From assembly GCA_038496445.1 (NCBI GenBank), contig JALMLS010000220.1, forward strand, positions 124,001-188,000: a stretch of DNA of 64,000 nucleotides. The letters run 5' to 3'. The notes under the pieces are model-generated. The model made no database searches. It had not been told where the DNA came from and was given only the letters and a program-made list of their open reading frames with translations. The translations under genes and the position numbers were made by a program. This DNA is from Trichosphaerium sp. ATCC 40318. Lineage: Eukaryota; Discosea; Flabellinia; Trichosidae. Shown here piece after piece: positions 33,840-47,811 of this stretch; position 1 is the stretch's first letter; every line of letters begins with the position of its first letter.

Positions 33840-36357
33840 ATGATTTCCAGCTTGTGTTTACGCATCGCAGTTATCGCTTGTGTACTAATTGTACACACTA
33901 CATATGGCGCGCTCGTAAGCACCTGTGAGCAAAACGGAAAGACGTATCGATTATACGATAGCGCAGCTTCAGGATGGGAAAGTACTTGTTCAGGAGGTAA
34001 ATACGACTAAAGGAAGCTCTGTGTATCTACAAACAAGCTAGCTAAACCTTTAAATGCTTTGAGCTGTACACTAAAAAAAACTGCTTTAGATTTCCATCCA
34101 GTAGCTATAACATCAATAGACGAAGCCATTGCCTTATCTAGTTTTCCTGTACGCTCTATTAAGGATGACATTCCTTTTTCAGTTCGAGAACTTCGTCGCC
34201 CAAAAAAAACGCGTTTATTGACGAGAAATAACGCTAATCAAATATTTAAACTACGTTCCGAAACTTCCTGCCAAAAAAGCCTCTTGCAATAACCCAAAAC
34301 AGATTTTAAATTACAAAACGCGTTTTTTCTTCTTTAGCGTACATCATTAAGCATGTTGGGAGCAATCTTCAACTTTTTTGTACCGCTAAAAAAAGGTAGT
34401 AAACTCCCCAAAAACAATCGGACATTTCTCCAACGTATTTTTTGTCATCACTAACTCATTTAAAATAGTATTTCCGCATTTCAGTCGCATCCGGTACCAC
34501 TTGGACACACGGTGGTATTACTATAATACCTGGGGTACATTATCCGTTTGATCCACCTTCCCCTGGTTGCAGTCAGTATGAGAAAGGAGTAAGGCGGATT
34601 TTTTTATTTTCACATACTTACAATTTTCCAAAAGGAAATAGTGGACGCTTGCACTGCAACTCATTTTGTTTGTGAGTCTGATGTATCAATTGGTGCCCCA
34701 AGCTGTATTCAAACTAGTTGGGACTGCACAACGGGAGCTGAAGTAACAGGGACATACAATGGTACGTTTTTTTGTTTTCGTATTCAATTGCTTACTTGTG
34801 TACGTTCTAGGTCATTGTTACTCAGTGTTTGATATACCAGAGTCAAAATATATGAACTTAGCTCTTTTGTGCCAACAGAAAGGAGGCTACCTTTCTGTTA
34901 TTACTGATGCCGCTGAAAACACTTACATTGCCGATGTGTTGCTCCCTCCAGGAGCTCCACAATTTAATGCTATTGGTCTAACTTCTTACGGGAGATCTAA
35001 TGTAGGAGATTTTGCTTGGGTACGCGATTAAAACGACGTAAAACTAAACTCGTGTTATTCCAAAAACGCACTAACACGTGTTTCAGCAAACAAGCCCAGT
35101 ACCTGAGCCTTTGGTATATGGATCAACCCCTAATGTAGCTCCTTGGGCTCCTGGCGAACCAGACGGCGGAAATGAATATTGCGGTTTCAAGTACGTTTTG
35201 TCCTGTTTTGTCGTGGTTTAGTGTACTGTTTTCTTATAGTTACTGATCCTTTTGATTAGATCAGCATGGGGTACCTGGGGAGATTACAATTGCCATTTAC
35301 CAGAGCTTGGTGAGGTAAAAATGCATGCACTTTGCGAGTTTGATTCTACTACAGCACCTACACCAGCTCCAACCACTCTGCCGCCAACCACAAATCCACC
35401 AACTACGCTGCCTCCAACAACTATTCCACCAACTACTGCACCGCCAACAACTATTCCGCCAACTACTGCGCCACCAACCACAAGTCCGCCAACTACGCTG
35501 CCTCCAACAACTATTCCACCAACCACTGCACCGCCAACAACTATTCCACCAACTACTGCGCCACCAACTACAAATCCACCAACCACAAACCCACCAACTA
35601 CGCAGCCGCCAACTACTCTACCACCAACTACATTGCCTCCAGTTGTAATACCAACAACTGCTTCACCAACAGATGCACCAACAACAGTTGCGCCTACAAC
35701 ACAACCTCCAACTACACTGCCTCCGACGACTGCTTCACCTACAACTGAAGCACCAACAACTGATGCCCCAGCCTTTGAATCTAAACCCCTTAGATTCCAA
35801 ACAGCGCCAATTTCAACAGTGTTGACTGACATCATTATGAGTGATTCAGAAAGAAAGCTTGAACTAGCTGAAGACGTCTATGTTGTAGGTACGTTAAAAA
35901 AGGTAGTCATTTTTTTTCCCCTTGTTAACAGTTTTGCGTTTTAGGAAACCTAGAGCTGCCTGAAGGTACTACTATACTATTTGGTGAAAGTGAGACAACG
36001 CTTCATATTGGTAACTGCTTAGAAGCTGAGAACCTAACCATTGCAGCAACTGAGACTGTACGTTCCATATCTGTCACTTATCCTGGTTTGTTGCCTTGAA
36101 AACTGATCTTTGTTATCAATTAGACTAAAGAAGTAACCTTGTCTTTTAATGACCATTGTGAAGATGTAGCACCTACTATAGTAACACCCCCATGCACTGT
36201 TTCACAGAGGAAGACAACACACTCTTTTGCAAGAACAATAGTTGTTTTCCAATTTGATTTATCAAAAAGCGGAGAATGTACTTCAGATACTATTCACTTG
36301 GTAGCTCTTTGGAGTTTAGCTATTATAGCATTACTACTTAACTACAGAATCAATTAA
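33840..36357 (+). CDS. C-type lectin-like surface protein with Thr/Pro mucin stalk and C-terminal membrane anchor
   Basis: ATG 33840 gives a signal peptide (LRIAVIACVLIVHTTYGA). A Cys-containing module follows across a 488-nt intron (33997-34484): THGGITIIPGVHYPF, then TATHFVCESDV and SIGAPSCIQTSWDC. The C-type lectin domain (CTLD) comes next: GHCYSVFD, CQQKGGYLSVITDAAEN, FNAIGLTSYG, APWAPGEPDGGNEYCGF, WGDYNC and HALCEFDS. EPD sits where EPN (mannose-type) or QPD (galactose-type) normally lies, so calcium or sugar binding is uncertain. A stalk of about 130 residues of repeated TTxPP (35355-35770) should be heavily O-glycosylated. A membrane-proximal domain (GTTILFGESETTLHIG, CLEAENLTIA) leads to a hydrophobic end (IHLVALWSLAIIALLLNYRIN), either a transmembrane helix or a GPI signal. 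Donors include GTACGTTTT (34760) and GTACGTTAA (35889). Likely a cell-surface recognition or adhesion protein. Confidence 0.82.
35355..35770 (+). repeat. Coding Thr/Pro minisatellite (mucin stalk)
   Basis: About 30 degenerate 15-nt units encode TTxPP variants (TTLPP, TTIPP, TTAPP, TTNPP). Longer blocks of several units are repeated, for example similar stretches at about 35400-35470 and 35490-35560. This suggests expansion by unequal exchange. A long open frame on the minus strand here is only its shadow. Confidence 0.9.
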
Positions 36358-36912
36358 CATTACCTTATCAATTGACATTGATATCGTACATACACATGTG
36401 AATGAAGATCCTATTATTTTCGCAAATGCAGTACAATTTAATTATATTTAATCAAACCAAAACAAAAAACAACAATCCCTTTTGGTCCATAGAATAGAGC
36501 AATAAATGTAAAGTAGTGTTATTATTATACTGTGTAGTTTTTACATTGTTCGCTTGACAAAGAGAGTTATGGTTTCATTACCTCTACATCAGCGCAAACG
36601 TCACTTTTCTTTTTGTATTAGGGAAAAACCCTTTTGAGTAGATTCATAAAATATGAACAACTCTACAATTGTCGGTATAGGATACGCCGTAGCATCACAC
36701 AAACGTTTTTAGTTTTTTTAAGTTTTTTTTGCAGTTTTTGCACGTGAAAGCAAGTTGAAAGTACCCGAAATGTTGTATTATTGTTATGTGAAACGTGAAG
36801 CATACAACGCATTGTGTATTTCGTCGAAGTTCAATGATAGTAGCTTCGGGGAAATAGTTGTGTACTCTAGATAACTCTGATTCCTGTATTGCTCACATTA
36901 CAATAATTCCAC
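36358..36912. other. Intergenic region downstream of the lectin gene, up to the transposon
   Basis: AT-rich sequence without a coding frame I can support. It contains the lectin terminator and ends at the TTAA (36913-36916) into which the piggyBac-like element inserted. Confidence 0.5.
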
Positions 36913-36916
36913 TTAA

Positions 36917-36953
36917 CTCCCTCGCCGTAACAAAAAATTTCCTCGCCGTAACA
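36917..36953 (+). repeat. Left terminal inverted repeat of the piggyBac-like element
   Basis: The 37-bp end begins CTCCCTCGCCGTAACA and contains two direct copies of CCTCGCCGTAACA separated by a short A/T spacer. It matches the right end without mismatch. Confidence 0.92.
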
Positions 36954-37859
36954 AAATTTTAACTTCAATTCTGGACCTAAAATATCTTTAAATAATCTGA
37001 ATTTTTACACGTCGTAGACATTATGTTTATCTTGTTATTCTGGATTAGATAGCCACATAGGTGTTTTTGGTGATGTTCTACGGAATGTACAATAAAAGTA
37101 TCAACTTTTTCTTTGCCATATGTTTTTGATGTATGTGATAGGGCACAGTATAAATTGTTATGCTTTTATTATATCTAACGTAGTATTGACTAGGTCCAAG
37201 GGCTCAACTAGCAAAAAATAGTTCATTGCATGAAATGAAGGGTCTTTCAACGAATGTTCCAAAAAAAATAAAGAAACAGCATTTCAAAGGCATGCTAGCA
37301 CAATACACTCTTGAATTTTTTATACTACCTACGCAATACAGAGTTGGTTATACAAACGCTTTTAATAGGCATGTACTGCACAAGGTAACCCAAAAATTGT
37401 TTGATGAACACTTTATCTTTTCTACTCTTTAAACGCTTTTGTAGAGCAATGCAAATGAGTTACGTCTAGTATTTGGTACTTTACAGCGTCTATATATGCA
37501 TGTGCATGTACACAAAACATTAAATGCATGTAAAGAATATACAGAGACTGAATTATGTATGACAATGCATTGAATCCATGAAAAATGAGCATTTTCAAAT
37601 ATTATTGATTAATCCTTTGGATTCAGTGAAAAGTGTCCATTTCTGAGCTGTTTCATTTGCCAGCTATGTTTTCTTTGTACACATCAAACGACAGCAAATT
37701 GTAAATATATCGTAAGCATGTACACATGTAGTATTAATAGTTAAATTTATTGGTTTTCTGAATATACAGCTAAATTAATCATGTTGATCGCCAAGTTCTC
37801 TTATCTTCAAAAAGTTAATTTTTTTCCCTGTAGCATTGTAATCTATGATAGCTTTCAAG

Positions 37860-38898
37860 TTAGATAATGTTAATTGTCTTATGATTCTTAAATAGCACTA
37901 CTGTAACTCCACCCTTTTTAGCTCCTTTTGCATATTCAACAACCCAGTTTAGAAAGTCAGAATCCATAAACCTGGCATCAAGTACTGCTTGTGGTTTGAA
38001 TGGATAGTGCTTTTCAAACCTAGCTAATAAAATCTTAGCAGCATCTAATGGTTTAATCACTGCCACATGTTTAGCATCTCTCCAATGTGGTACCAATCCG
38101 AGTAAGTATGGACATTGTTTATCTTTGTGTGAATAAACAGCCATTCCATATACCATTAATCCATCTGGATTTGGCTTACCCGAAATATGAACTGTATTTG
38201 TATCTTTTTTAGACCACACCAACATTGTTCATCAATGGCAATGTACTCTCCTGCAAGCCAAGCCTCCATACATGCATCTGATACCAATTCACACAAATGA
38301 TGTACATCAGTGCTGATACTTTGATTCAAAATATTCCATCACAGTGGACTCAAAAAGTCCAGATTACAGTATTTGCTGTTTGTACTCATTTGAGCTAAAA
38401 ACCCTTCATAACTAATAGAAGCTAGTACTGTTAATGAAAGAATTTTTTGCTCTTGTTGCACACCAGAAGTTTGGTCTCGTAACCATTGTGTGCCAAAATA
38501 ACGTAAAATTTCACTAAGTTTAATTTCAACGCCCCACATTTGATTTTTTTTTTTGTTAGCTAGGATTTCACGCTTTTGGTTGGTAGCTATCCGAATGTGG
38601 TCCCATATGTGTATTGGTATCAATTGGGAGTACACTTGCCCAGCTGTACCCATACCTCGTTGAAACACTCCAAGATTAGGCTGAGACACTTGCTCTTCAT
38701 GTGGCAATGAAATTGTTTCATTTTTAAGCACAGTCCATCCCTCGCTTTTAATTTCATTTATGCATCGTTCAAATCCACCCAATACCCATTTTTAGAACTG
38801 TCGCTTTGTTTCCGCTTCCGTTTCCGTTGATTTTTTCTTCGAGCTGCTTCTATTTGGTTGTTGTGGGCTTTTACGTTATCACGCAGCGTTTGCTTCAT
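37860..38898 (-). pseudogene. piggyBac-like (DDE_Tnp_1_7) transposase, frameshifted
   Basis: ATG 38898 starts a Lys/Arg-rich segment (AARRKNQRKRKRKQ), like a nuclear signal. A frame change near 38780 leads to GGFERCINEIKSEG, and helical sequence continues to CNLDFLSPL, where a TGA lies at about 38339. Similarity resumes with AGEYIAIDEQCW; the Asp of IDE would be the first catalytic Asp. Another frame change near 38225 leads to HISGKPNPDGLMVYGMAVYS and QAVLDARFMDSDFLNWVVEY (second Asp candidate), ending NHKTINII. A Cys-rich C-terminal zinc domain is not visible. Three lesions make an active enzyme unlikely. Introns could hide one lesion, but none has a good GTACGT-type donor. Confidence 0.8.
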
Positions 38899-39043
38899 CA
38901 GCTAGTGCTATTTAGAGTGTTATTGCTTAACCATATTTCAAAAACTACACAAGTTGCTTAAACATAAATTTTATTACTCGGAGTAGATATTAAACAGTGC
39001 GCTCATACATCTTAGCCATGTAATATGGCATTTGGTACAAAAG

Positions 39044-39080
39044 TGTTACGGCGAGGAAATTTTTTGTTACGGCGAGGGAG
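39044..39080 (-). repeat. Right terminal inverted repeat of the piggyBac-like element
   Basis: It is the exact reverse complement of 36917-36953, again with the internal CCTCGCCGTAACA doublet. One extra C (39081) separates it from the flanking TTAA. Confidence 0.92.
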
Positions 39081-39272
39081 CTTAAGCCAACCCTGAACAG
39101 AATAGTAACTAAAAAACGAAAGTGTACGCTCGGATTGGAAGCAACCAATCTCAATTTTTGTACCAATCAAAAATAACCAGAAAAAGAGAATTTGGGGTCT
39201 ATTTCCACTTTAGACCTCACCGAACCATTACCACGTGTTCGGACACTATTAATTTCAACAGAGGGAGGTAAA

Positions 39273-41193
39273 ATGAGTAAAGGGAACAACGAACCAAAAG
39301 CTCACTCAGCGCACGAAAGACGCAAGAAGCTAATGAAAATACTTCATTTCGACACTACTAATCCTCCGAAACTTCATCAGAGATCGGACTCGTACGCAAA
39401 TAGTCTTCAACTCGCCCAAACGCTTTCTTCGCATATTTTAAATCAAATACAAGACAATCATACACGTAAGGCTTCGAGAGAAACTCATATCGTTCTAAGC
39501 GCTCCATTATCAAAGTTTCTTACTTCAAGCCGTAATATGTCATCAAGAAGATCATTCCTACATAAATCAACTCCATTTGTAAAATCTGCTCTTTTCGGCA
39601 ATGCGTCAGCACGCCATGACGGAAAAGATATGAACTATTGGGACCAATACGTCAATCGTCATAATCAGCCGATAAAGGCACGTGTGGATTTTTTTTGTTT
39701 TTTTTTTTTTTGATGGATAGTTTTCTTTTGTTAACTCCTTTTTTTGGGTTTAGGATATTCGAGTTATGAGTACAATAAGAATATTGGTATCCATAAAATA
39801 GCTTTAAAACAAACAACGATTTTTTATTCGCTCTAACTATTTTTTTGTAGGCCATTGAGTGGCCTGCTGAAGGCAGAATATTACGTGGAAGGTTATATGA
39901 GCCTAAACATAAAAGCGATGAAAATGGTGTTCTGGTCATCGCATTTTCAGGATCTGGTGGTTCTTCTGAGACTCACCTAAAATCTATAGCCGTTGAGTAT
40001 ACTCTAATAGGTTGTAAGGTTAGATACGAAGCTGTGCATGGAAAATTATTTGAAAAAAATTGTATCACGTGATTTATTTTTATAAACTGTTGTATTCAGG
40101 TGCTTGCTCTTGATTACAGAGGATTTGGTGCAAGCTCTTGTCCAAATTATAAGAAAGGATCTCTTTCAGGCAGTTCAAAATACGCCAAGCCAGGTGCGTA
40201 TCCCCTTATTGTTATTAGGTTTTTTTTTTGAAGCTGCTAACTAGTTGTTTATCTGTAGGTGTTAAAAAACTACATTCAATTCACTTACTGCAAGACGGAT
40301 TGGAGTTTTATAATTGTGCTACTACTATAATAACCAACCACAAGAAGAAGGTAACCAACACCGGCAAATATTTGCTTAAATGTTGATTTTTTAAACAGGT
40401 GTACAAGCCAAAAAATATAATTATTCATGGATATTCTCTGGGAGGTCCAATAGCTGCTTATACAGCGTGCAAAGCAGCAAAAAATGATGGGTTTGTACGT
40501 GGTCTAATACTAGACAGGATAATGGCATCTGTGCACAAGGGCGTTGTTGCTAATGGTACGTACCTGTAAACAAACTTCGTGCTGTTTTGCTGTGACACTT
40601 TGGTTCCGGGTTTACAACGCTCAACTAAGAGGTTTAACTAATTGCACAGGGTTTCCATCATGGGGTGGCTCGCTAGCTTCGTTCACACATGGATCTCTCC
40701 ACACAGAAGAATGGCTAAAAGAGCTACGGGAAGTTTATAAAACAATACCCCTTCTAGTCATAGCAGCTGGTCCACAAGATCCTCTAGCGGAAGGAGATAA
40801 GCGACTAGGTACGTATCATTACTCTTCTACTACAATATCTCTTTCGAGCAATCACGGGTTTTTTTCAATGAAGTTCTTTTAAAAGTTTGACATTCTTGAT
40901 TCATTCTTCTCATCTGTTTTATAGGTTTATTCGCGGAGGTTTTGGGGTTTGATAATGCTAGAAGAGAAGTTGTAAAGGAGGCTGGACATAAAGACCATTA
41001 TCTTGTTTTTCAAGGTGTTCTAAAAGTACTGAAACACTTGATCGAGAAACATACAGATAGATTTTCAAATAGACATGTATTATCAGCTTGGTGTGGATAC
41101 CAGGGAAGGAGTCTAAGTCAATCTGCAATATCAAGTGGTTCAAGTTGGCATGGGTGTGATGATGAAGAAAAGAGTAAAAGAGACTCAACTTAG
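39273..41193 (+). CDS. Alpha/beta hydrolase with long N-terminal extension
   Basis: ATG 39273 starts about 140 residues of basic, Ser-rich sequence without a recognised domain. A hydrolase fold follows: WPAEGRILRGRLYEP, VLVIAFSGSGGSSETHL, VLALDYRGFGASSCPN, the nucleophile elbow HGYSLGGPIAAY (Ser of GYSLGG), an acid in AAGPQDPLAEG, and the His of EAGHKDHYLVF. The Ser-Asp-His triad is therefore complete. The order resembles ABHD-type hydrolases, but the substrate cannot be read from the sequence. A Ser-rich tail ends KSKRDST. Introns begin GTACGTACC (40557) and GTACGTATC (40809); one (40019-40099) holds ATCACGTGAT. The piggyBac-like element ends only 190 bp upstream, so it may sit in or near this gene's promoter. 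Confidence 0.82.
40064..40073. promoter_or_regulatory. ATCACGTGAT palindrome, intronic
   Basis: An exact copy of the palindrome lies in an intron of the alpha/beta hydrolase gene. Confidence 0.45.
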
Positions 41194-41947
41194 AACCAAA
41201 CAATGAAAAACAATGTTGTATCTTAGTTTTTGTTTGAAGGGATGTGGGTTAGTAAATGTTAAACACATCACTATCAATCTACATAATGCCTGTCTTTTGT
41301 TTAAATGTTAAAATAGAAGTAGTAATTAAAAGTACTTTAACACGTGACATATGTTAATGTTGTAGATCAGTACTGAGTGATATCTCAAACGAACCCCAGC
41401 AAGGTTTCAAAAAATGTTAACTAAGTAGCTTTTTGCTGTACAGGGTGCTGACACTCAACTAAGCTTATGATGCTTTCCCTGGACATATGATACATGCGAT
41501 CCAAACACCAAGTACATGTTCTCAAACTTGGGAAAGACAGATAGCAAATCGAAGAGTTCTATAAACCAAGCAAAAATTATTTTGGTACAAAAACCATATG
41601 TTTTTATTCGTTAAGTAATTGTAACCATATTACTGATGAATGTATTGAAGCGTTGACTCCACATCAATACTGTCAAGTTGTGGCTGTATTATTAACCTTG
41701 TGTTGCAGTACTCTTTTGGTGTATGTGCATTAATAGACAAAAATATGTTATGAAAAGTTGTACAAAATGTTAGATTCTTATCTGAAACAATAACTGACAA
41801 AAAAACACGTGCAATTTTTTTATGCGCATAACTGAAAGCGTTTATTGTACAAGTATATTTTCACAAGAAGTTTTTTTTACACAAGGTATTTAGGTAACTT
41901 TTTTTTTTATCGGAAGTTACAAAAAAATCGAATAATCAGTACTAACT
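41194..41947. other. Convergent intergenic region
   Basis: The hydrolase and kinase genes end facing each other here. The sequence is AT-rich with CACGTG cores at about 41341 and 41806. I see no gene, RNA or clear repeat. Confidence 0.5.
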
Positions 41948-44830
<2,883 letters not shown>

Positions 44831-44989
44831 AGATTGTAATTACTAATTTATTACACTCGATCAGTAATACGTCGATGTGTAAATAAACACCCAAGAGCTG
44901 TTACGATCGACTTTTGAATAAATTTGGACTCCACAAAACCAAATAAGGCAATATTTTACTATTCTACAAAAAACTATTTCTTTACAAAC

Positions 44990-45955
44990 TTATGAAGCTT
45001 CTCCAGCAGCCCTCAATGATATCAAGTCCACCTTCGTAGGCACACTAGTGGCGCCAAGGAAAAAGTCGTAGATTACATGATGTTCAATATTCAATGCCGC
45101 CTCCTGCAGCTCGTCCAGGAACTTGTACCCATCAACTAACGATCTGACTGTTGCAATAGGTACTACAAGCGTTGCATCGTCTGGGTTAATGATCGCAACA
45201 CGCAATTCATAGGCTGTCAGCATCGTTTGACGTTTTTGAAGGACGAAGATATTTTTCCATGTTTTGACCTCGTCTACCCATTTGTATAGCGTCTGGCTCC
45301 CTACTCGTTGCCTCTCCCGTAGTTTAAGTGTTGAAGGCTTGAAATTAAACCAGGATGACACTTTTGTTTCGAATACAGCGCTTGGCATCTTGTCTTCTAC
45401 TACAACTTCGCATTTGCCTTCGGTTACTGATTCACATAAATCCGTCCATTCTTTTGTTGTAATATCATCCAGAGGGTGTATTTCGTACTCTTTTTTATTC
45501 TTTTTGGGCGTCAGGAAAGCGTAAATTATTTTTCCCGTATTTAAAGTACAGCGGACCAAGAATACAGAGAGGATGGTTGGAACAACTACTGGTGTTACTG
45601 CGCACGCTGCTGTCCCAATAGTGACGGCGGTTGGTACGACAGTTGCGGTGAGGGTTGTAGTAGCTGAGGCACCAACCACACCTACCAATGCTGACGCAAC
45701 TAGTTTTCCAACGCCATTTAATAGTGTTGCGCCTACAGGACTGCTCATAACTCGAGCTACAAGCACTGTCCACACCCATAGCGTCAAAGCCGTTTTTTCT
45801 GAGCCGCTAGCTTTGTGTAAATTGAGTTCCTTCGATACTCCAGTAATTTCCCCAGCAGCTGATGCGCACGCGTGTGTGAGGGTTACAGGAACAAGCGTTG
45901 TTCCTATAGTAACCCAAACAACATCGCCGACCGCTGCGGGTAAAGCAAGGGCCAT
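44990..45955 (-). CDS. Hydrophobic orphan protein, intronless
   Basis: A single frame of 321 codons runs from ATG 45955 to the stop at 44990 without introns, unlike its neighbours. Residues about 1-150 are rich in Ala/Val/Thr with three or four possible membrane helices (for example VVWVTIGTTLVPVTL, LTLWVWTVLVARV, LLNGVGKLVASALVGVVGAS, VVVPTILSVFLV). The last 170 residues are polar (EIHPLDDITTKEWTDLCES; YELRVAIINPDDATLVVPIA). The DNA is clearly more GC-rich than the flanks, especially at 45560-45960. I do not recognise a family. It lies next to the intronless F-box/MORN-like gene with a divergent promoter of 230 bp. A real gene is likely because the frame is long and composed differently from random frames, but the function is unknown. 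Confidence 0.6.
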   Translation of the reverse strand: MALALPAAVGDVVWVTIGTTLVPVTLTHACASAAGEITGVSKELNLHKASGSEKTALTLWVWTVLVARVMSSPVGATLLNGVGKLVASALVGVVGASATTTLTATVVPTAVTIGTAACAVTPVVVPTILSVFLVRCTLNTGKIIYAFLTPKKNKKEYEIHPLDDITTKEWTDLCESVTEGKCEVVVEDKMPSAVFETKVSSWFNFKPSTLKLRERQRVGSQTLYKWVDEVKTWKNIFVLQKRQTMLTAYELRVAIINPDDATLVVPIATVRSLVDGYKFLDELQEAALNIEHHVIYDFFLGATSVPTKVDLISLRAAGEAS

Positions 45956-46185
45956 AATTCAATAGTTTTCTTCCGAAACGCTTTGTTTGGTAGAATTGCA
46001 GTTTAGTTGACTTGACCAACCAAGTTTTAGGTCACCCTAGTAATATTAGACATACAAAAGGTACGTACTCCGTAAGGCTCAAACGTACTCCGAGCACTTT
46101 GTAAGGCGTTTAGCTAAACAATGATCGCCTTTTACATTTCTTGTGTTTTTTATTCGTACCAACATAACTGTAGTACGCAATCGCT

Positions 46186-47811
46186 ATGACATCACTTCTC
46201 CTGGACGCTCTCCCGGTAGAGATTCTAACGATGATCATTGACAATGACGTTGAGAGCTATATTAAATGGCCTGTACTTTGTCGCTACACCGCTTTAACGC
46301 GTTTCGATGACTCATTTCGCAAATGCGGCGTGTTTAAAACAGCTTGGCGTTCTGGAAGTCTTCGTAAACGTTTTAGCTTCAAAGACGGTAAGCCAGATGG
46401 ACTTTGCATTTCGTGGTTCGATGGCGGTAACGTTTCCGAGCGCGTACTTTACAAAAATGGCCAAAAACACGGGGAGAGTACTCAGTGGTCCAGAACCGGT
46501 CAGATGCTTAAACAGGGCTCCTACTGTAACGGAAAGCTGCACGGGGACAGTAAAACGTGGACAGTGGAAGGTAAATTAGAGTCAGAAGGAAAATACGAAA
46601 ACGGTTTGTGTCTCGAGTATTTGGACACTAAAAAGGGAAGGTTAACAAAGAAATCGTATAAGAACAGCGAACTAGAAAAACGAGTCATCTTTGACGCGAA
46701 AACGAACAAAAAATTGTATGAACGTACACGTGTTGGCAGTGATTTATTCCAATCTATTAAATATGATAGCGATGGTTTTGTTGTTCGTAAATATACTGAA
46801 ACAGGGCAAGGTAAGTTTGAAGGAAAGTATGAAGAGTGGTATACAAAAGATTCCCCGAAAGAACAATTTTTCTATGTTGATGGAAGGAAAGAAGGCGAGT
46901 GTAAGGAGTGGTACACAAATGGACAAATGAAACTGTTGTTTGGTTGGTCAAACGAGAAATTTGATGGTAGATACGAGTCGTGGTTTATCAATGGTCAACG
47001 TAATATTAAAACAACCTACAGCAACAACAAAAAAGATGGGGAGTATAAACAGTGGTTTGAAGATACCGGAAAATTACAAGAACATAGTTTCTACAAAGAC
47101 GATAACCTTCATGGTAATTTCAAGACATGGTACCATAACGGACAAATAAGGAGGAGTTGTTTCTATGTAAATAATTGTCTGGAAGGAGAGGATATTGAAT
47201 GGCATGATAATGGTATTATTTACTCGAAAGGTTTTTCTAAAAATAGGTTAAGAAAAGGAAGATTGATAACTCAATACAGGGATGGTTCTCTCACACAAGA
47301 AGAGTTTTATGACGACAACGGGAGAATTACAGGAGAAAAGAAACGCTGGCATAACAATGGCAAATTAGCTAGTAAGACATTGTACAAGGATGGTGATGCT
47401 GTTGGAAAAGTGGTAAGTTGGTATGATAACGGACAAGTACAATGTGTTGAATGTTATTCTGATGGTGAGCTAAACGGGTTATTCCAGAGCTATTACAGCG
47501 ATGGACAGAAATCATGTGAGATTTTTTATCATAACGGAACAAGAGGGTGTGTTACACGTTGGTATCCTGACGGTACTATAAAGCATAAAACTTTTAATAG
47601 TATAGAATGTATCGATACAAGCGGAAAAAATGGACCAAAGTATTGTGATGCATGTGAAGAAGTTGAATGTAAAGAGTATCATCAGAATGGCAAAGTGAAG
47701 ATGGAATACGTTTATTTTAGAGGGTATAAGAAGAAAGGGAGTATTGTAAGTGAGTATGACGCTGATGGATCATTAATAAGCAAGCAAACTTGGAGATACA
47801 GCAATCGTTAA
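46186..47811 (+). CDS. F-box-like protein with MORN/YwqK-type repeats, intronless
   Basis: One uninterrupted frame of 541 codons from ATG 46186. Residues 1-50 (LLDALPVEILTMIIDNDVES) look like an F-box. The rest is about 18-20 repeats of roughly 23 residues with the pattern WY.NGQ....Y..GK..G, for example KEWYTNGQMKLLFGWSNEKF and SWYDNGQVQCVECYSDGELN. This is the MORN-2/YwqK-type repeat, which forms an open beta-sheet and is found in bacteria, protists and many large DNA viruses of amoebae. F-box plus these repeats suggests a substrate adaptor for a ubiquitin ligase. The gene has no intron although most genes in the window have many. The stop is at 47809-47811. The repeat call is strong; the F-box call is moderate. 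Confidence 0.85.
   Translation: MTSLLLDALPVEILTMIIDNDVESYIKWPVLCRYTALTRFDDSFRKCGVFKTAWRSGSLRKRFSFKDGKPDGLCISWFDGGNVSERVLYKNGQKHGESTQWSRTGQMLKQGSYCNGKLHGDSKTWTVEGKLESEGKYENGLCLEYLDTKKGRLTKKSYKNSELEKRVIFDAKTNKKLYERTRVGSDLFQSIKYDSDGFVVRKYTETGQGKFEGKYEEWYTKDSPKEQFFYVDGRKEGECKEWYTNGQMKLLFGWSNEKFDGRYESWFINGQRNIKTTYSNNKKDGEYKQWFEDTGKLQEHSFYKDDNLHGNFKTWYHNGQIRRSCFYVNNCLEGEDIEWHDNGIIYSKGFSKNRLRKGRLITQYRDGSLTQEEFYDDNGRITGEKKRWHNNGKLASKTLYKDGDAVGKVVSWYDNGQVQCVECYSDGELNGLFQSYYSDGQKSCEIFYHNGTRGCVTRWYPDGTIKHKTFNSIECIDTSGKNGPKYCDACEEVECKEYHQNGKVKMEYVYFRGYKKKGSIVSEYDADGSLISKQTWRYSNR

Larger units (their letters stand above)
36917..39081. mobile_element. piggyBac-like DNA transposon (about 2.17 kb), decayed
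   Basis: Both ends carry the same 37-bp terminal inverted repeat, and both flanks are TTAA (36913-36916 and 39082-39085), the target site of piggyBac transposases. Inside, the minus strand encodes a broken DDE transposase (37860-38898). The left half (36960-37850) has no supported gene. The element lies between the lectin gene and a hydrolase gene and does not break either. Perfect repeat ends but a mutated transposase suggest it could still be moved in trans, or was until recently. Confidence 0.88.

Noticed and set aside
34059-34292. 77-codon frame inside the large intron of the lectin gene
   Set aside because: The flanking lectin exons join in phase without it, and the frame has no recognised domain. 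A short alternative exon (to the GTACGC at 34150) is possible but unsupported.
35355-35770. Regular short repeats resembling a CRISPR array
   Set aside because: The units are coding TTxPP repeats without unique spacers, in a eukaryotic gene.
35284-35835. 183-codon minus-strand frame of repeated VVGG units
   Set aside because: It is the antisense shadow of the Thr/Pro stalk repeats of the lectin gene; it has no family similarity and no start context.
37226-37432. 68-codon plus-strand frame in the left half of the piggyBac-like element
   Set aside because: No start context, no similarity and no exon partners; it is most likely random.
45573-45965. 130-codon plus-strand frame and a 94-codon minus-strand frame over the orphan gene
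   Set aside because: Both are shadows of the longer 321-codon frame and have weaker composition.
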